From contig NZ_PNRE01000100.1 in the NCBI RefSeq assembly GCF_002879645.1, positions 111,288-175,287 of the forward strand: 64,000 bases of DNA. Direction: 5' to 3'. Position numbers and translations under genes: made by a program. Source of the stretch: Halomonas heilongjiangensis. GTDB taxonomy: Bacteria > Pseudomonadota > Gammaproteobacteria > Pseudomonadales > Halomonadaceae. How positions within the stretch are numbered: position 1 is the stretch's first letter; each line of letters opens with the position of its first letter. Below the pieces are notes generated by a model, which saw nothing but the letters and a program-made list of their open reading frames with translations, was not told the origin of the DNA and did no database searches. Shown in pieces: positions 45,601-53,524 of this stretch.

Positions 45601-45868
45601 GCTGCGCTTCCGGCCGATCGTCATGACCTCGTTGGCGTTCATCTTCGGCACCCTGCCGCTGGCCCTGGCCACCGGGGCCAGCGACACCAGCAGCCACCAT
45701 ATCGGCACTACGGTGGCGGTGGGCATGGCCGCGGTGGCGATACTGGGCAGCTTCTTCGTGCCGACCTTCTACGCGATGATCGCCCATGTCACCGACTGGC
45801 TGAGGCACAAGCTGGGCGGCCATGAGGCCTCCGAGCACCAGCCGGCACTGGAGAGCGATCGGCGCTGA
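42683..45868 (+). CDS. RND multidrug efflux pump (MexB/AcrB-like)
   Basis: A 1061-residue proton-driven trimeric pump of the HAE1 family, with 12 TMs and two large periplasmic loops. FFIKRPIFATVLAIILTLVGV opens the protein. TM4 has GIVVDDAILVVENVERV (the Asp pair for proton relay), and TM10 has a Lys in AAKNAILIVEFA. GFSINLLTLFALVLSIGIVVDDAI is the usual family signature region. It exports hydrophobic compounds, drugs or detergents through the TolC partner. A rho-independent terminator lies 23 bases after its stop, so it ends the operon. Confidence 0.95.
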   Translation: MSFSNFFIKRPIFATVLAIILTLVGVVSMRVLPIEQYPSVVPPTVSVQATFPGANAETVAQTVAAPLAEAINGVENMLYMTSNSADNGSMSLDVAFDIGTDGDINTINVNNRVQGALSQLPEAVQSQGVTVELRSSSILMLVALISPEGDYNNVFMQNYATLNILDELRQVPGVGNAEVLGGGEFAMRVWMDPDKLAQYDLTPTEVASAIRAQNTEVPAGNLAATPQGEPRAYTYTITAGGRLSDADDFRDIFLRTNPDGSALRLSDVARIELGASFYGVEARLNGATMTPIIINQQPGANALETAKAVEATMEELEGRFPPGLEYVVPYDTTLFIDASVNTVTKVFIEAFLIVGVILFIFLQNWRFTVIAMSVVPVSVLATFAGFYMFGFSINLLTLFALVLSIGIVVDDAILVVENVERVLGEDESISVRDATIRAMREVGGPVIATSLIMAAVFVPVAFLGGFTGQIYQQFALTVAISVAFSALMALTFTPALSAIFIKHKPRLGESKLRRAINTPLRLFDRLFAGITAVYMWVVRGLVRYWGVALLLTAAVGAGSWWLYERTPSTLVPETDQGIVLASISLPDSASLDRTSAYMARLSEQIEAIPGVRYSSAVAGYDILSSAVNTARGIMFINMDPWDERELTADELVGRIMQLGAQIEGGSAMAFNVPPIMGLSTTGGFTGYLQSFEGASSQELYQASLQVMQAANQHPALNQVFTTFNVNVPGYRAEIDQQKALSYGVALEDLNATLSNTFGNGFVNYFSYQNRNFQVYLQNEDEFRKTPDDIGNVYVRGGNGERIPLSEFVELERQAGPAVVSRFGVYLGAQFQGSPAPGYSSGQAIEAMEQVVAETLGGNWGMGWTGTAYQESNIGNTATLAIVFGLLMVFLILAAQYESWSLPLAVLTATPFAFLGGIGGIVLRGLDTSVYVQIGMLVVVGLAAKNAILIVEFAELQRKELGKTIREAAVTAAELRFRPIVMTSLAFIFGTLPLALATGASDTSSHHIGTTVAVGMAAVAILGSFFVPTFYAMIAHVTDWLRHKLGGHEASEHQPALESDRR

Positions 45869-45890
45869 TCGCCTTTCGTCTCCGGCGACG

Positions 45891-45923
45891 GGGCACCACT
45901 CCTGGCGGGGTGGTGCCCTTTTT
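45891..45923 (+). terminator. Rho-independent terminator after the RND pump gene
   Basis: GGGCACCAC (45891-45899) pairs with GTGGTGCCC (45910-45918), a nine-base GC-rich stem with a ten-base loop, and is followed by TTTTT. Confidence 0.88.
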
Positions 45924-46066
45924 CTTTGCCCCGGTGGTGCCGTCGAGGGGCGCGTCGCCGGTCGGCCCGAAGCCGGGTGGCTCCCCACCGGGGTAGTCTA
46001 CGCTGAAGGAGACAACCCATATGCCGGCCCGTTTCTTCGACTCGGTACCGGCAGGAGGAGCGCGCC

Positions 46067-46738
46067 ATGGCAACCGTTCTGCAGTCGGCCCTGAGCTTTC
46101 CGCTGGTGGTCTTCACCGTGCTGCTGGCGCTCGTGATGCTCTACTGGTTGCTGGTAGCGCTACGCCTGGTGTCGGTGGAGCTCTTCGAGCACGACAGCCT
46201 CAAGGGCGATCACCTGGCCAGCACCCTGGTCGCCCTGGGCTTCGCCGGCGTGCCGGCGTCCTTCTCGCTGACGGTGCTGCTGGGGTTGGCGAGCGTCATC
46301 ACCCTGGCCGTGGAGTTCGTCGTGCTGCGCTGGCTGCCGCTGGGGCTGTTCCGGATACCGGTCGGGGTGGCGGTGCTGTGGGGGGCCTTCGTGCTCGCCT
46401 CGCCGCTGGCCGCATCGCTCTGCCATCGTTTGCATCGCTGGTTCCATCGCCATTCGCCGCGGCGTTGCCTGCTGGGCGAGACGGTGGTGGTGAGCGAGAA
46501 TCCCGGTGAGGACGGTTGCGCCATGGCGACCCTGACGGATGACCCGGAGTGCCGGGTGCGCCTGCACGGCAAGGCCGACGCCATGCCCGCCCGCGGCGAA
46601 CGGCGGGTGCTGGTCAAGTACCTGGCTGGCGAGGGAAGCTATCGCAGCGTGCTCCAGCGCGACTACCTGGAGGCACGGACCCGCCTGAGTCGCCTACGGG
46701 GACGGCGGCGGGGGGGAGGCGAGGCCGTCCCCCATTGA
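46067..46738 (+). CDS. YqiJ-like inner-membrane protein (OB-fold, flotillin-associated class)
   Basis: A 223-residue protein. Three hydrophobic segments occur: FPLVVFTVLLALVMLYWLLVALRLV, LTVLLGLASVITLAVEFVVLRW and IPVGVAVLWGAFVLASPLAASL. A C-terminal soluble part about 90 residues long has a beta-rich look (GETVVVSENPGEDGCAMATLTDD). This is the YqiJ/NfeD-like layout. YqiJ genes usually precede a flotillin gene (yqiK), but no flotillin follows here. AGGAGG precedes the ATG at 46067. Its function without a flotillin partner is unclear. Confidence 0.75.
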   Translation: MATVLQSALSFPLVVFTVLLALVMLYWLLVALRLVSVELFEHDSLKGDHLASTLVALGFAGVPASFSLTVLLGLASVITLAVEFVVLRWLPLGLFRIPVGVAVLWGAFVLASPLAASLCHRLHRWFHRHSPRRCLLGETVVVSENPGEDGCAMATLTDDPECRVRLHGKADAMPARGERRVLVKYLAGEGSYRSVLQRDYLEARTRLSRLRGRRRGGGEAVPH

Positions 46739-46764
46739 GCGTGCCAGGGCTGCTGCCCGCGGGA

Positions 46765-47379
46765 TCAGGGGGCGCTGACCAGGCGCAGCAGGGTATTCAC
46801 CAATTCCATGCCGCGCTCGAGGATCGAGAATTGCTCGTAGTTGCGCAGCCAGTCGTGGAAGAGTCCGCCGAGGCAGGACTGCAGCAACTGCGCCGCCACC
46901 TCCGGGGGAATGTCGGGTCGCAGTTGGCCGAGCCTGGCGGCGTTGGTGAAGTACTCCTGGAGGGCGCCACAGGACTCCTCGGCCATCTCGTTCTGCATGG
47001 CGAGGGGGTCGATGTCGCCGAATACCTCGCAGTGATGGATCAGGATGGCGTGCACGCGGCGATAGCGCGGCTGCTCGAGGCGGATGAACCCCAGCCGGCA
47101 TGCCAGACGAACGGCTTCCAGGGGGGCGTCGGCGAGGCCGGGGTCATCGATCTCCTCGACCAGTTCCTCGAAGGGCATGCGGACCCGCTCGAGCAGGGCG
47201 CGGAAGAGATCGGCCTTGTTCTTGAAGTGCCAGTAGACGGCACCCCGGGTCATGCCCGCATGGCGGGCGATCTGCTCCAGTGAGGTACGCGCCACGCCCT
47301 TCTCCAGGAAGACCTCCTCGGCGGCATCGAGCAGGGCTTCACGGGTAGCGGCGGCCTCGGCCTTGGTACGTCTGGCCAT
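46765..47379 (-). CDS. TetR/AcrR-family repressor of the RND locus
   Basis: A 204-residue regulator. The N-terminal helix-turn-helix is TSLEQIARHAGMTRGAVYWHFKNKADL (about residues 32-58), with AcrR-type flanks (ARRTKAEAAATREALLDAAEEVF). The C-terminal ligand domain resembles AcrR/TtgR/MexR-like repressors of RND pumps. Its upstream region holds a palindrome (47436-47463) matching the one before the adaptor gene 5 kb away, so it likely represses itself and the pump. The YqiJ-like gene separates it from the pump operon, which is an unusual placement. Confidence 0.92.
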   Translation of the reverse strand: MARRTKAEAAATREALLDAAEEVFLEKGVARTSLEQIARHAGMTRGAVYWHFKNKADLFRALLERVRMPFEELVEEIDDPGLADAPLEAVRLACRLGFIRLEQPRYRRVHAILIHHCEVFGDIDPLAMQNEMAEESCGALQEYFTNAARLGQLRPDIPPEVAAQLLQSCLGGLFHDWLRNYEQFSILERGMELVNTLLRLVSAP

Positions 47380-47435
47380 GGGGAGGGATCTCCGAAGATG
47401 ACGGGATAGCCGTATTCTACCCGAGTCGGCCGGAT

Positions 47436-47463
47436 TTTACATTCATGGGTGTATGGATGGGAG
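47436..47463. promoter_or_regulatory. Operator-like palindrome before the tetR gene
   Basis: TTTACATTCAT (47436-47446), three bases, then TGTATGGATG (47450-47459). This matches the inverse of the site at 41342-41369 at 21 of the 21 positions in those two blocks. It is 57-84 bases upstream of the tetR start, a normal autoregulation distance. Confidence 0.7.
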
Positions 47464-47537
47464 GCTCGTCCTGCAGGGATCCTGAGCGTATAAGGAATAC
47501 ATGAAGAACAGCGTTGTCGTCGTGCAAGGATGGTCCC

Positions 47538-48569
47538 ATGGCTCGTGCTCCCTTCGAACTCGCCGGCGTCCGGGTGGCGGCGGGGTCCCGCACCCAGATC
47601 GACGTGCCCGTCGCCCGGCTCTACACCCATGCCCCGCTGCACATCCCGGTGGAAGTGGTACATGGTCGCCAGCACGGCCCGGTGCTGCTGGTCTGTGGCG
47701 GCATCCACGGCGACGAGATCAACAGCGTCGAGATCGTGCGGCGGCTGCTGCGCTCGCGGCAGCTGCAGAGCGTGCGCGGGACCCTGATCGCCGCCCCCAT
47801 CGTCAATGTCTTCGGCTTCGTGCAGCACAGCCGCTACCTGCCCGACCGGCGCGACCTCAACCGCTGTTTCCCCGGCAGCGAGTCGGGCTCGCTGGGCGGC
47901 CGGGTGGCGGCGCTGTTCCGCGAGCAGATCGTCGATCACGCCACCCACATCATCGATCTGCACACCGGCGCCATTCATCGCACCAACCTGCCGCAGATCC
48001 GCGCCCAGCTGAGCCCGGGCAGCGAGACCGAGCGCATGGCCAACGCCTTCGGCGCCCCGGTGATCCTCAATGCCGAGCTGCGCGAGGGCAGCCTGCGCCA
48101 CTATGCCCAGAGCCGTGGCATGCCGGTGCTCACCTACGAGGCCGGCGAGGCGCTGCGCTTCGACGAGTGGGCGATCGCCCCGGGGGTGCGTGGCGTGCTG
48201 CGGGTGATGCGGCGGATCGGCATGCTGACCGGCGAACACCGCCGTCGCCCGCCGCCGCCGGCGGAGCTGGCCAACGGCTCGAGCTGGGCGCGGGCGCCCA
48301 TCGACGGCATCCTGCGCCCCCAGGTGCGCCTGGGGGCGCGGGTAGCCAAGGGCGAGCTGCTGGGCAAGGTGGCCGATCCCTTCGGCAACGCCGAGGGCGA
48401 GGTGAGATCGATGGCCGACGGCATCGTCATCGGCATGAGCCGGCTGCCGCTGGCCAACGAGGGCGAGGCGCTGTTCCATGTCGCCCGCTTCGACGCCATC
48501 GAGGAGGCAGAGAGTGCCGTGGAGAGCTTCCAGTCGAGCCTGGAGCCGCCGCCCGATTCGCTCTATTGA
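47538..48569 (+). CDS. Succinylglutamate desuccinylase/aspartoacylase-family zinc hydrolase
   Basis: A 343-residue M14-related deacylase. GGIHGDEINS (His57, Glu60) and DLHTG (His about 141) supply the zinc ligands, with RDLNRCFPG in between. The ATG at 47538 follows AAGGATGG; an earlier in-frame start at 47514 lacks a ribosome site. The C-terminal domain (about 250-343) is a lipoyl-like beta-sandwich with GILRPQVRLGARVAKGELLGKVADPFG, found in a subgroup of these enzymes. It probably removes an acyl group from an N-acyl amino acid; the substrate is not shown. It converges on dusA. Confidence 0.85.
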   Translation: MARAPFELAGVRVAAGSRTQIDVPVARLYTHAPLHIPVEVVHGRQHGPVLLVCGGIHGDEINSVEIVRRLLRSRQLQSVRGTLIAAPIVNVFGFVQHSRYLPDRRDLNRCFPGSESGSLGGRVAALFREQIVDHATHIIDLHTGAIHRTNLPQIRAQLSPGSETERMANAFGAPVILNAELREGSLRHYAQSRGMPVLTYEAGEALRFDEWAIAPGVRGVLRVMRRIGMLTGEHRRRPPPPAELANGSSWARAPIDGILRPQVRLGARVAKGELLGKVADPFGNAEGEVRSMADGIVIGMSRLPLANEGEALFHVARFDAIEEAESAVESFQSSLEPPPDSLY

Positions 48570-48572
48570 GCC

Positions 48573-49577
48573 TCAGGCGGTCTCGAGGGCCGGTTCGTGC
48601 TCGGGCACCAGGCCGAGGGCGTCGTCGAAGACCCGCAGGCAGGCGCCGTCCAGGTGACCGTGCTCGGAGAGGTGGCGGCGGAAACGCCTGCCCCCCGGCT
48701 GGCCCTGGAACAGGCCGAGCAGATGGCGGGTGATGTGGTTGAGCTTGGCGCCTTCCTCGAGCCGCCGGGCGATGTAGGGGCGCAGGGCGCGGGCCGCGGC
48801 GTGGCGGCTGGCTGCCGGGCCCGGCTCGCCGTAGAGCGCCTGGTCGACGCTCGCCAGCAGCCAGGGGTTCTGGTAGGCCTCGCGGCCGACCATCACGCTG
48901 TCGACATGCGCGAGCTGCGCCCGGCACTCGTCGAGCGTCCTGATCCCGCCGTTGATGCCGATATGCAGCTCCGGCCGGCTCGCCTTGAGGCGGTGCACGC
49001 GCGGATAGTTGAGCGGCGGCACGTCGCGGTTCTCCTTGGGCGAGAGCCCCTGCAGCCAGGCCTTGCGGGCGTGGACGATAAAGACGTTACATCCCGCATC
49101 AGCCACTTGCGAGATGAAGCGCTCGAGGTCGGCGTCCTCGTCCTGGTCGTCGATGCCGATGCGGCACTTCACCGTGACCGGAATCGTCACCGCCTCTCGC
49201 ATGGCGCGCACCGCCGCGGCGACCTTCCCCGGGTGGCCCATCAGGCAGGCCCCGATCAGGTTGTTCTGCACCCGGTCGCTGGGGCAACCGACGTTGAGGT
49301 TCACCTCGTCGTAGCCCCACGCCTCGGCAATCGCCGCACACTCGGCGAGCTCGCCGGCATCGCTGCCACCCAGCTGCAGCGCCACGGGATGCTCCACCTC
49401 GTCATGGCCGAGGAATCGGCTGCGCGGGCTGCCATGCAGGATGGCGCCGGTGGTGACCATCTCGGTATAGAGCAGCGCACGCCGGGTCAGGGTCCGGGCG
49501 AAGACTCTGTAGTCTCTCGTGGTCCAGTCCATCATCGGCGCGATGGAGAAGGTGCGGTCGAGCTGGGGCATCGGCAT
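48573..49577 (-). CDS. dusA: tRNA-dihydrouridine synthase A
   Basis: A 334-residue FMN enzyme that reduces uridine 20/20a in the D-loop of tRNA. It starts MPMPQLDRTFSIAPMMDWTTRDYRVFARTLT, then YDEVNLNVGCPSDRVQNNLIGACLM with the catalytic Cys, TVKCRIGIDDQD and HARKAWLQGLSPKENRDVPPL, and GINGGIRT, all typical of DusA rather than DusB or DusC. The start is ATG 49577 or the next in-frame ATG at 49571. No clear ribosome site is visible. It converges on the aspartoacylase-like gene with three bases between stops. Confidence 0.93.
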   Translation of the reverse strand: MPMPQLDRTFSIAPMMDWTTRDYRVFARTLTRRALLYTEMVTTGAILHGSPRSRFLGHDEVEHPVALQLGGSDAGELAECAAIAEAWGYDEVNLNVGCPSDRVQNNLIGACLMGHPGKVAAAVRAMREAVTIPVTVKCRIGIDDQDEDADLERFISQVADAGCNVFIVHARKAWLQGLSPKENRDVPPLNYPRVHRLKASRPELHIGINGGIRTLDECRAQLAHVDSVMVGREAYQNPWLLASVDQALYGEPGPAASRHAAARALRPYIARRLEEGAKLNHITRHLLGLFQGQPGGRRFRRHLSEHGHLDGACLRVFDDALGLVPEHEPALETA

Positions 49578-49910
49578 CACAAGGGGTAGGGCAGGGAGGC
49601 GCACATTCTACCAGCCTGTTGCGTGATGTGGGCAATGGCTTACAGACATCGCCGCCAGGGATTACGGCGATACCGAGGAGAGGAGGCTAGAGTGAGGGTA
49701 TGCATGGCCCATCTCATCCAGATGTCAGGTGTGTGAGTCCTTGTCTTTGCCCGCTTCCGGCGGGTTTTTTTTGATCCCCTTGGTCCCTGCCCGGTTGCGC
49801 GTGCCTTGCTGCATCCCATCCTGGCATCGCCATCGTATGGCGTGTGCTATGAAGTAGGGAGGAGAGCGGTGTCCCCGCTCGTGATTCCGCGACCTGCACG
49901 AGGTGATCTC
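49578..49910 (+). other. Intergenic stretch between dusA and the DksA-like gene
   Basis: These 333 bases have no credible protein gene. They hold an inverted repeat ATCGCCG-N10-CGGCGAT (49648-49671) and an intrinsic terminator on the plus strand (49750-49772). No plus-strand gene lies upstream of that terminator, so a short untranslated transcript or an attenuator is possible. A 10-codon frame (ATG 49704) is too short to call. Confidence 0.45.
49750..49772 (+). terminator. Rho-independent terminator with no obvious upstream gene
   Basis: CCCGC (49750-49754), a TTCCG loop, GCGGG (49760-49764) and a run of eight T form a compact terminator. The nearest plus-strand start lies downstream at 49911. 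Confidence 0.8.
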
Positions 49911-50234
49911 ATGGCGGATCGGAAGGTGGAACTGGATGCGTTGCGCGACGAGCTGATCGATCGGCTGGATCGCTACCGGGCGCACAAGGAACACAGGGGC
50001 GGCCCGCTGGACAAGGACATGGAGGAACAGGCCGTCGAGGTGCAGAACGACGACGTGATCGACTCCCTGGAAGACGAGGCCGAGGCGGAGCTGCGCCAGG
50101 TGATGCATGCCTTGGCCCGCATCGAGGCCGGGAAGGGCGAGACGTGCGAGGTGTGCGAAGAGCCGATCTCGCCGGCGCGACTCAAGGCGCTGCCTTTCAC
50201 CACTCTCTGTCGGGCCTGTGCCGAGCCCCGTTGA
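49911..50234 (+). CDS. DksA/TraR-family zinc-finger protein
   Basis: A 107-residue protein. A coiled-coil-forming N-terminal half (MADRKVELDALRDELIDRLDRYRAHKEH) is followed by an acidic NDDVIDSLEDEAEAEL segment and a C4 zinc finger: Cys79, Cys82, Cys100 and Cys103 (CEVCEEPISPARLKALPFTTLCRAC). The DxxDxA tip of classical DksA is not obvious, and the protein is shorter than DksA (151 residues), so it is more like the YbiI/TraR group. It may bind the RNA polymerase secondary channel. The ATG at 49911 has GAGGTGAT upstream. Confidence 0.85.
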   Translation: MADRKVELDALRDELIDRLDRYRAHKEHRGGPLDKDMEEQAVEVQNDDVIDSLEDEAEAELRQVMHALARIEAGKGETCEVCEEPISPARLKALPFTTLCRACAEPR

Positions 50235-50397
50235 GCCATCACGCCATCCCCAGCAATCCGATCGCCCCGCCCCCTGCCCGGCGGCGAGCCGCCCATGGCT
50301 GGCGAGCCCAGACCGTGCGGCATGGCCGATTCGGGCGGGACGCGGATGGAGGCGCGGTGGTAGGCTGAGGGTCAATCAACTGGGCTGGAGGGCGTGC

Positions 50398-50991
50398 ATG
50401 AAGGCGTGGTGTCGACTGTCCGGCATGGGACTGCTCCTGCTGTTGCTGGCGGGCTGCGGGGGGAACGACGACGGCACGGAGGCCCCCGGGGAGATCGAGG
50501 ACGAGGCGGTCGAGGAGGTGGCCGAGGAGGCGCCGGCACCTCCTCCCGAGCCGCAGGTGGAGCCCTTCAGTGAGCCGGTGGAGATCGATTTCGAGGCCAC
50601 GCTGCGCAGCGACCGGCGCCTGATGGTCGAGGGAGAGAGCAATCTGCCCGACTCGACTCGACTGCTGATCGTGGTCGAGCGTGAGCTCAGCGGCGTGCGC
50701 TGGCAGTCACGTGTCGGTCTGGAGGAGGGGCGCTTCGCCGCGGGCCCCTTCGGTCCCGGCAGCGGGTTGCCGGATGGCGGCTATCGCATCACCGTGAACC
50801 TGCCCGAAGCCAGCGTGCAGCCGCTGTCCGTGAGGCAGCGCATCGGCGAGCAGGGCGAACACCTGAGCGGGCCACTGGTCAGTACGTCGCGGCACGGGCT
50901 GGGTCAGGTGGCGAGCAGTTCACGTCGTTTCCTGGTCGGCAGTGAGCCCCGACGCACCACCGACCAGGTCGAGGTGCTGGGCGTCGAGTGA
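50398..50991 (+). CDS. Putative lipoprotein of unknown function
   Basis: A 197-residue protein. The ATG at 50398 has CTGGAGGG upstream and starts a lipoprotein signal (MGLLLLLLAGCGG, Cys about residue 20). Residues 25-65 are acidic and proline-rich (EIEDEAVEEVAEEAPAPPPEPQVEP), a likely unstructured linker. The rest is beta-rich (EIDFEATLRSDRRLMVEGESNLPDSTRLLIVVERE) and resembles a small beta-sandwich. I do not recognise a family. The acidic linker fits a halophile or outer-membrane-anchored protein. Confidence 0.75.
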   Translation: MKAWCRLSGMGLLLLLLAGCGGNDDGTEAPGEIEDEAVEEVAEEAPAPPPEPQVEPFSEPVEIDFEATLRSDRRLMVEGESNLPDSTRLLIVVERELSGVRWQSRVGLEEGRFAAGPFGPGSGLPDGGYRITVNLPEASVQPLSVRQRIGEQGEHLSGPLVSTSRHGLGQVASSSRRFLVGSEPRRTTDQVEVLGVE

Positions 50992-51012
50992 GTCCCGCCG
51001 GGCCGTCCGGGG

Positions 51013-51603
51013 TCAGAGCGGGTTGGCCTGCCAACGGGCCACCAGCTTGCCGAGCAGCCGGCAGTCGGGTGTGTAGGGCGTGATCTCGTCGCTGGTCTGG
51101 CGTTCGAACTGCAGCTCGCCGGTGGGGCCCTGGCTCACCCGTCGCACACACTGAGCACCGGCCAGTTCGACCAGATAGAGCCCGGGCTGGCGGAACACCT
51201 CGGTGGGGGCGATGGCGACCAGGTCGCCCTGGTCGAGGAAGTCGAACGGTTCCCCGGGCGCCGGGGTCAGCAGGTAGCACTCGCCCTCCCAGCGTTGCGA
51301 GGGCACCAGCTCGAAGGGCAACTCGATGGCGCGGGCTCCGGGATCCTGCCAGGGCGCCGGCGGCAGGCGACGCAGATAGAGGGGCGAGGCGCGGCCCCGT
51401 TCCTCGCTCTCGATGAGCCGCGACAAGGGGCAGCCGAGGGCCTGGGCCAGGGCGACCAGCCGTTCGTGGCCGATCTGCTTGATGGCGCCGGATTCCCAAT
51501 AGGAAATCGTGACGTCGGATACACCGACCCTGCGGGCAAGAGCTGCCTTGTTGAGGTTGGCCTCCAGCCGGAGTTCCTTGATACGAGGGCCTAGTGAATC
51601 CAT
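51013..51603 (-). CDS. XRE-family regulator with LexA/S24-like C-terminal domain
   Basis: A 196-residue regulator. Residues 8-62 are an HTH_XRE domain (IKELRLEANLNKAALARRVGVSDVTISYWESGAIKQI). The C-terminal half has the peptidase S24 fold pattern (CYLLTPAPGEPFDFLDQGDLVAIAPTEVFRQPGLYLVEL) like phage CI/LexA repressors, with no obvious autocleavage Ala-Gly pair or catalytic Ser-Lys pair. It may bind its own promoter in the 423-base gap before gltX. The DNA target and the inducing signal are unknown. Confidence 0.82.
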   Translation of the reverse strand: MDSLGPRIKELRLEANLNKAALARRVGVSDVTISYWESGAIKQIGHERLVALAQALGCPLSRLIESEERGRASPLYLRRLPPAPWQDPGARAIELPFELVPSQRWEGECYLLTPAPGEPFDFLDQGDLVAIAPTEVFRQPGLYLVELAGAQCVRRVSQGPTGELQFERQTSDEITPYTPDCRLLGKLVARWQANPL

Positions 51604-52026
51604 TTCTCCATCCTGTCGACGATTAATGGGATTGCGATCATCTGCGATCGCTCACGACTGTGCAATACCGCGCATCAACGCTAGTCGGCATCACGGTGCC
51701 GCCGAAGCCCCGCATCGGTCAGGGCTCGCTCGCGTCTCCCTCGGCTGCTCACGGGTGCCTCGGCGCCGGCTCGAACCGAGCGGGCCCGCGACGAGCGCCG
51801 GCGAGTGCCCTCAGACTGTGCCCTTCAGGGGCGCGAGTCGCAAGGCGGGGTGACACATCCTGTTGGCCGGGCGATGGTGCCGAGGTTGACGAGAGACTCA
51901 GGCATGGACCACGCCAGGGAGGAATGATTCCCCCGACACACGGCTGCCGGGTGCGAGTCAGGCGCGTATAATGCGGCCATTGCCCTGTTCGCAGGGGTCA
52001 TTTCCATTGCCAGGACCAAGGACGAC
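51604..52026 (+). other. Divergent intergenic region between the XRE gene and gltX
   Basis: These 423 bases carry no coding frame of protein character. The last part holds the gltX promoter (TATAAT at 51967-51972). The rest contains several short inverted repeats of low quality and no further element I can support. Confidence 0.5.
51944..51972 (+). promoter_or_regulatory. Candidate gltX promoter
   Basis: A consensus -10 hexamer TATAAT (51967-51972) is preceded at 17 bases by a weak CTGCCG. It lies 55 bases before the gltX ATG, with AGGACGAC as ribosome site just before the start. Confidence 0.5.
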
Positions 52027-53508
52027 ATGACCGTACGCACCCGTATCGCGCCGTCACCCACCGGCGATCCCCACGTGGGCACCGCCTATATCGCCCTGTT
52101 CAACCTCTGCTTCGCGCGCCAGCATGGTGGCCAGTTCATCCTGCGAATCGAGGACACCGACCGCGTGCGCTCCACCGCCGAATCCGAGCAGATGATCCTC
52201 GACTCGCTGCGCTGGTTGGGGCTGGAGTGGGACGAGGGCCCCGACGTGGGCGGCCCCCACGGGCCCTACCGCCAGAGCGAGCGCGGTGACATCTATGGCG
52301 AGTATGCCCGTCAGTTGATCGCCTCGGGTCATGCCTTCAAGTGCTATCGCACCGCGGAGGAGCTCGACGAGCTGCGCGAGTCGCGCAAGGCCGCCGGCAT
52401 GCAACTGGCGCTCAAGCCCGCCGATCTGGCGCTGCCCGCCGAGGAGGTGGCTCGCCGCGAGCGGGAGGGATGGCCTCATGTGGTGCGCATGAAGGTGCCC
52501 AGTGACGGCACCTGCGTGATCCAGGACATGCTGCGCGGTACCATCGAGGTGGATTGGGCGCAGGTCGATGCCCAGGTGCTGCTCAAGTCCGACGGCATGC
52601 CCACCTATCACCTGGCCAACGTGGTCGACGACCACCTGATGGGCATCACCCACGTGCTGCGCGGCGAGGAGTGGATCAACTCGGCGCCCAAACATCAGCT
52701 GCTCTACGAGTATTTCGGCTGGGAGATGCCGGCGCTCTGCCACATGCCCCTGCTGCGCAACCCCGACAAGTCGAAGCTCTCCAAGCGCAAGAACCCCACC
52801 TCCATCAACTACTACCGGCGCATGGGCTTCCTGCCCCAGGCGGTGATCAACTACCTGGGTCGCATGGGCTGGTCGATGCCCGACGAGCGCGAGAAATTCT
52901 CGCTCGACGAGATGATGGCGCACTTCGACATCCAACGGGTATCGCTGGGTGGGCCGGTGTTCGACCTGGAGAAGCTGACCTGGCTCAACGGCGTCTACAT
53001 CCGCGAGGAGCTCGACGACCAGGCCTTCCTCGAGGCCCTGATGAAGTGGGCCTTCAACGAGGAGTACGTGCGCGAGATCCTGCCCCAGGTACGCCCGCGG
53101 GTCGAGACGCTCTCTCAGGTGGTGCCGCTGGCCGGCCACTTCTTCTCGGGCCTGCCGGCGATCGACGAGGCGAGCTTCGACGACGTCAAGCTCGGCCGCG
53201 AGGAGCTGCTCCGGCTGCTGCAGTTCCTGGTGTGGCGCCTCGAGGCCGTGCCGGCCTGGCACAAGGCGGCGCTGCTGGCCGAGGTCAAGGCGCTGGCCGA
53301 GCACTTCGAGCTGAAGATGAAGGCCTTCCTGGCGCCGGTGTTCATCGCCATCACCGGCTCGTCGTCGAGCACCTCGGTGATGGATGCCATGGCGATCCTC
53401 GGCTCCGACATGACCCGGGCGCGGCTGCGCCACGCCATCGAGGTACTCGGCGGTGTCTCCAAGAAGCAGGCCAAGCGCTTCGAGAAGGAGTACCGCGAGC
53501 TTTCCTGA
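52027..53508 (+). CDS. gltX: Glutamate-tRNA ligase
   Basis: A 493-residue class I synthetase that charges tRNA-Glu. The HIGH-type motif appears as SPTGDPHVGTAY (about residues 10-21) and the KMSKS-type motif as KLSKRK (about 254). LRIEDTDRVRST and YRTAEEL are family blocks. It is full length for bacterial GluRS and acts in the cytoplasm on L-glutamate and ATP. It is followed by a REP-like inverted repeat, then tRNA-Ala and tRNA-Glu genes. The tRNA-Glu gene lies about 320 bases downstream, so synthetase and substrate tRNA are linked. Confidence 0.96.
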   Translation: MTVRTRIAPSPTGDPHVGTAYIALFNLCFARQHGGQFILRIEDTDRVRSTAESEQMILDSLRWLGLEWDEGPDVGGPHGPYRQSERGDIYGEYARQLIASGHAFKCYRTAEELDELRESRKAAGMQLALKPADLALPAEEVARREREGWPHVVRMKVPSDGTCVIQDMLRGTIEVDWAQVDAQVLLKSDGMPTYHLANVVDDHLMGITHVLRGEEWINSAPKHQLLYEYFGWEMPALCHMPLLRNPDKSKLSKRKNPTSINYYRRMGFLPQAVINYLGRMGWSMPDEREKFSLDEMMAHFDIQRVSLGGPVFDLEKLTWLNGVYIREELDDQAFLEALMKWAFNEEYVREILPQVRPRVETLSQVVPLAGHFFSGLPAIDEASFDDVKLGREELLRLLQFLVWRLEAVPAWHKAALLAEVKALAEHFELKMKAFLAPVFIAITGSSSSTSVMDAMAILGSDMTRARLRHAIEVLGGVSKKQAKRFEKEYRELS

Positions 53509-53524
53509 GTTGCTGGAATCGGCG

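Noticed and set aside
42680..45988. 1102-residue minus-strand frame
   Set aside because: It is the shadow of the RND pump gene, rich in His, Gly, Gln and Arg with no protein-like motifs.
51013..51603. XRE/S24 gene as part of a prophage
   Set aside because: No other phage gene is adjacent and the flanking genes are ordinary chromosomal genes.
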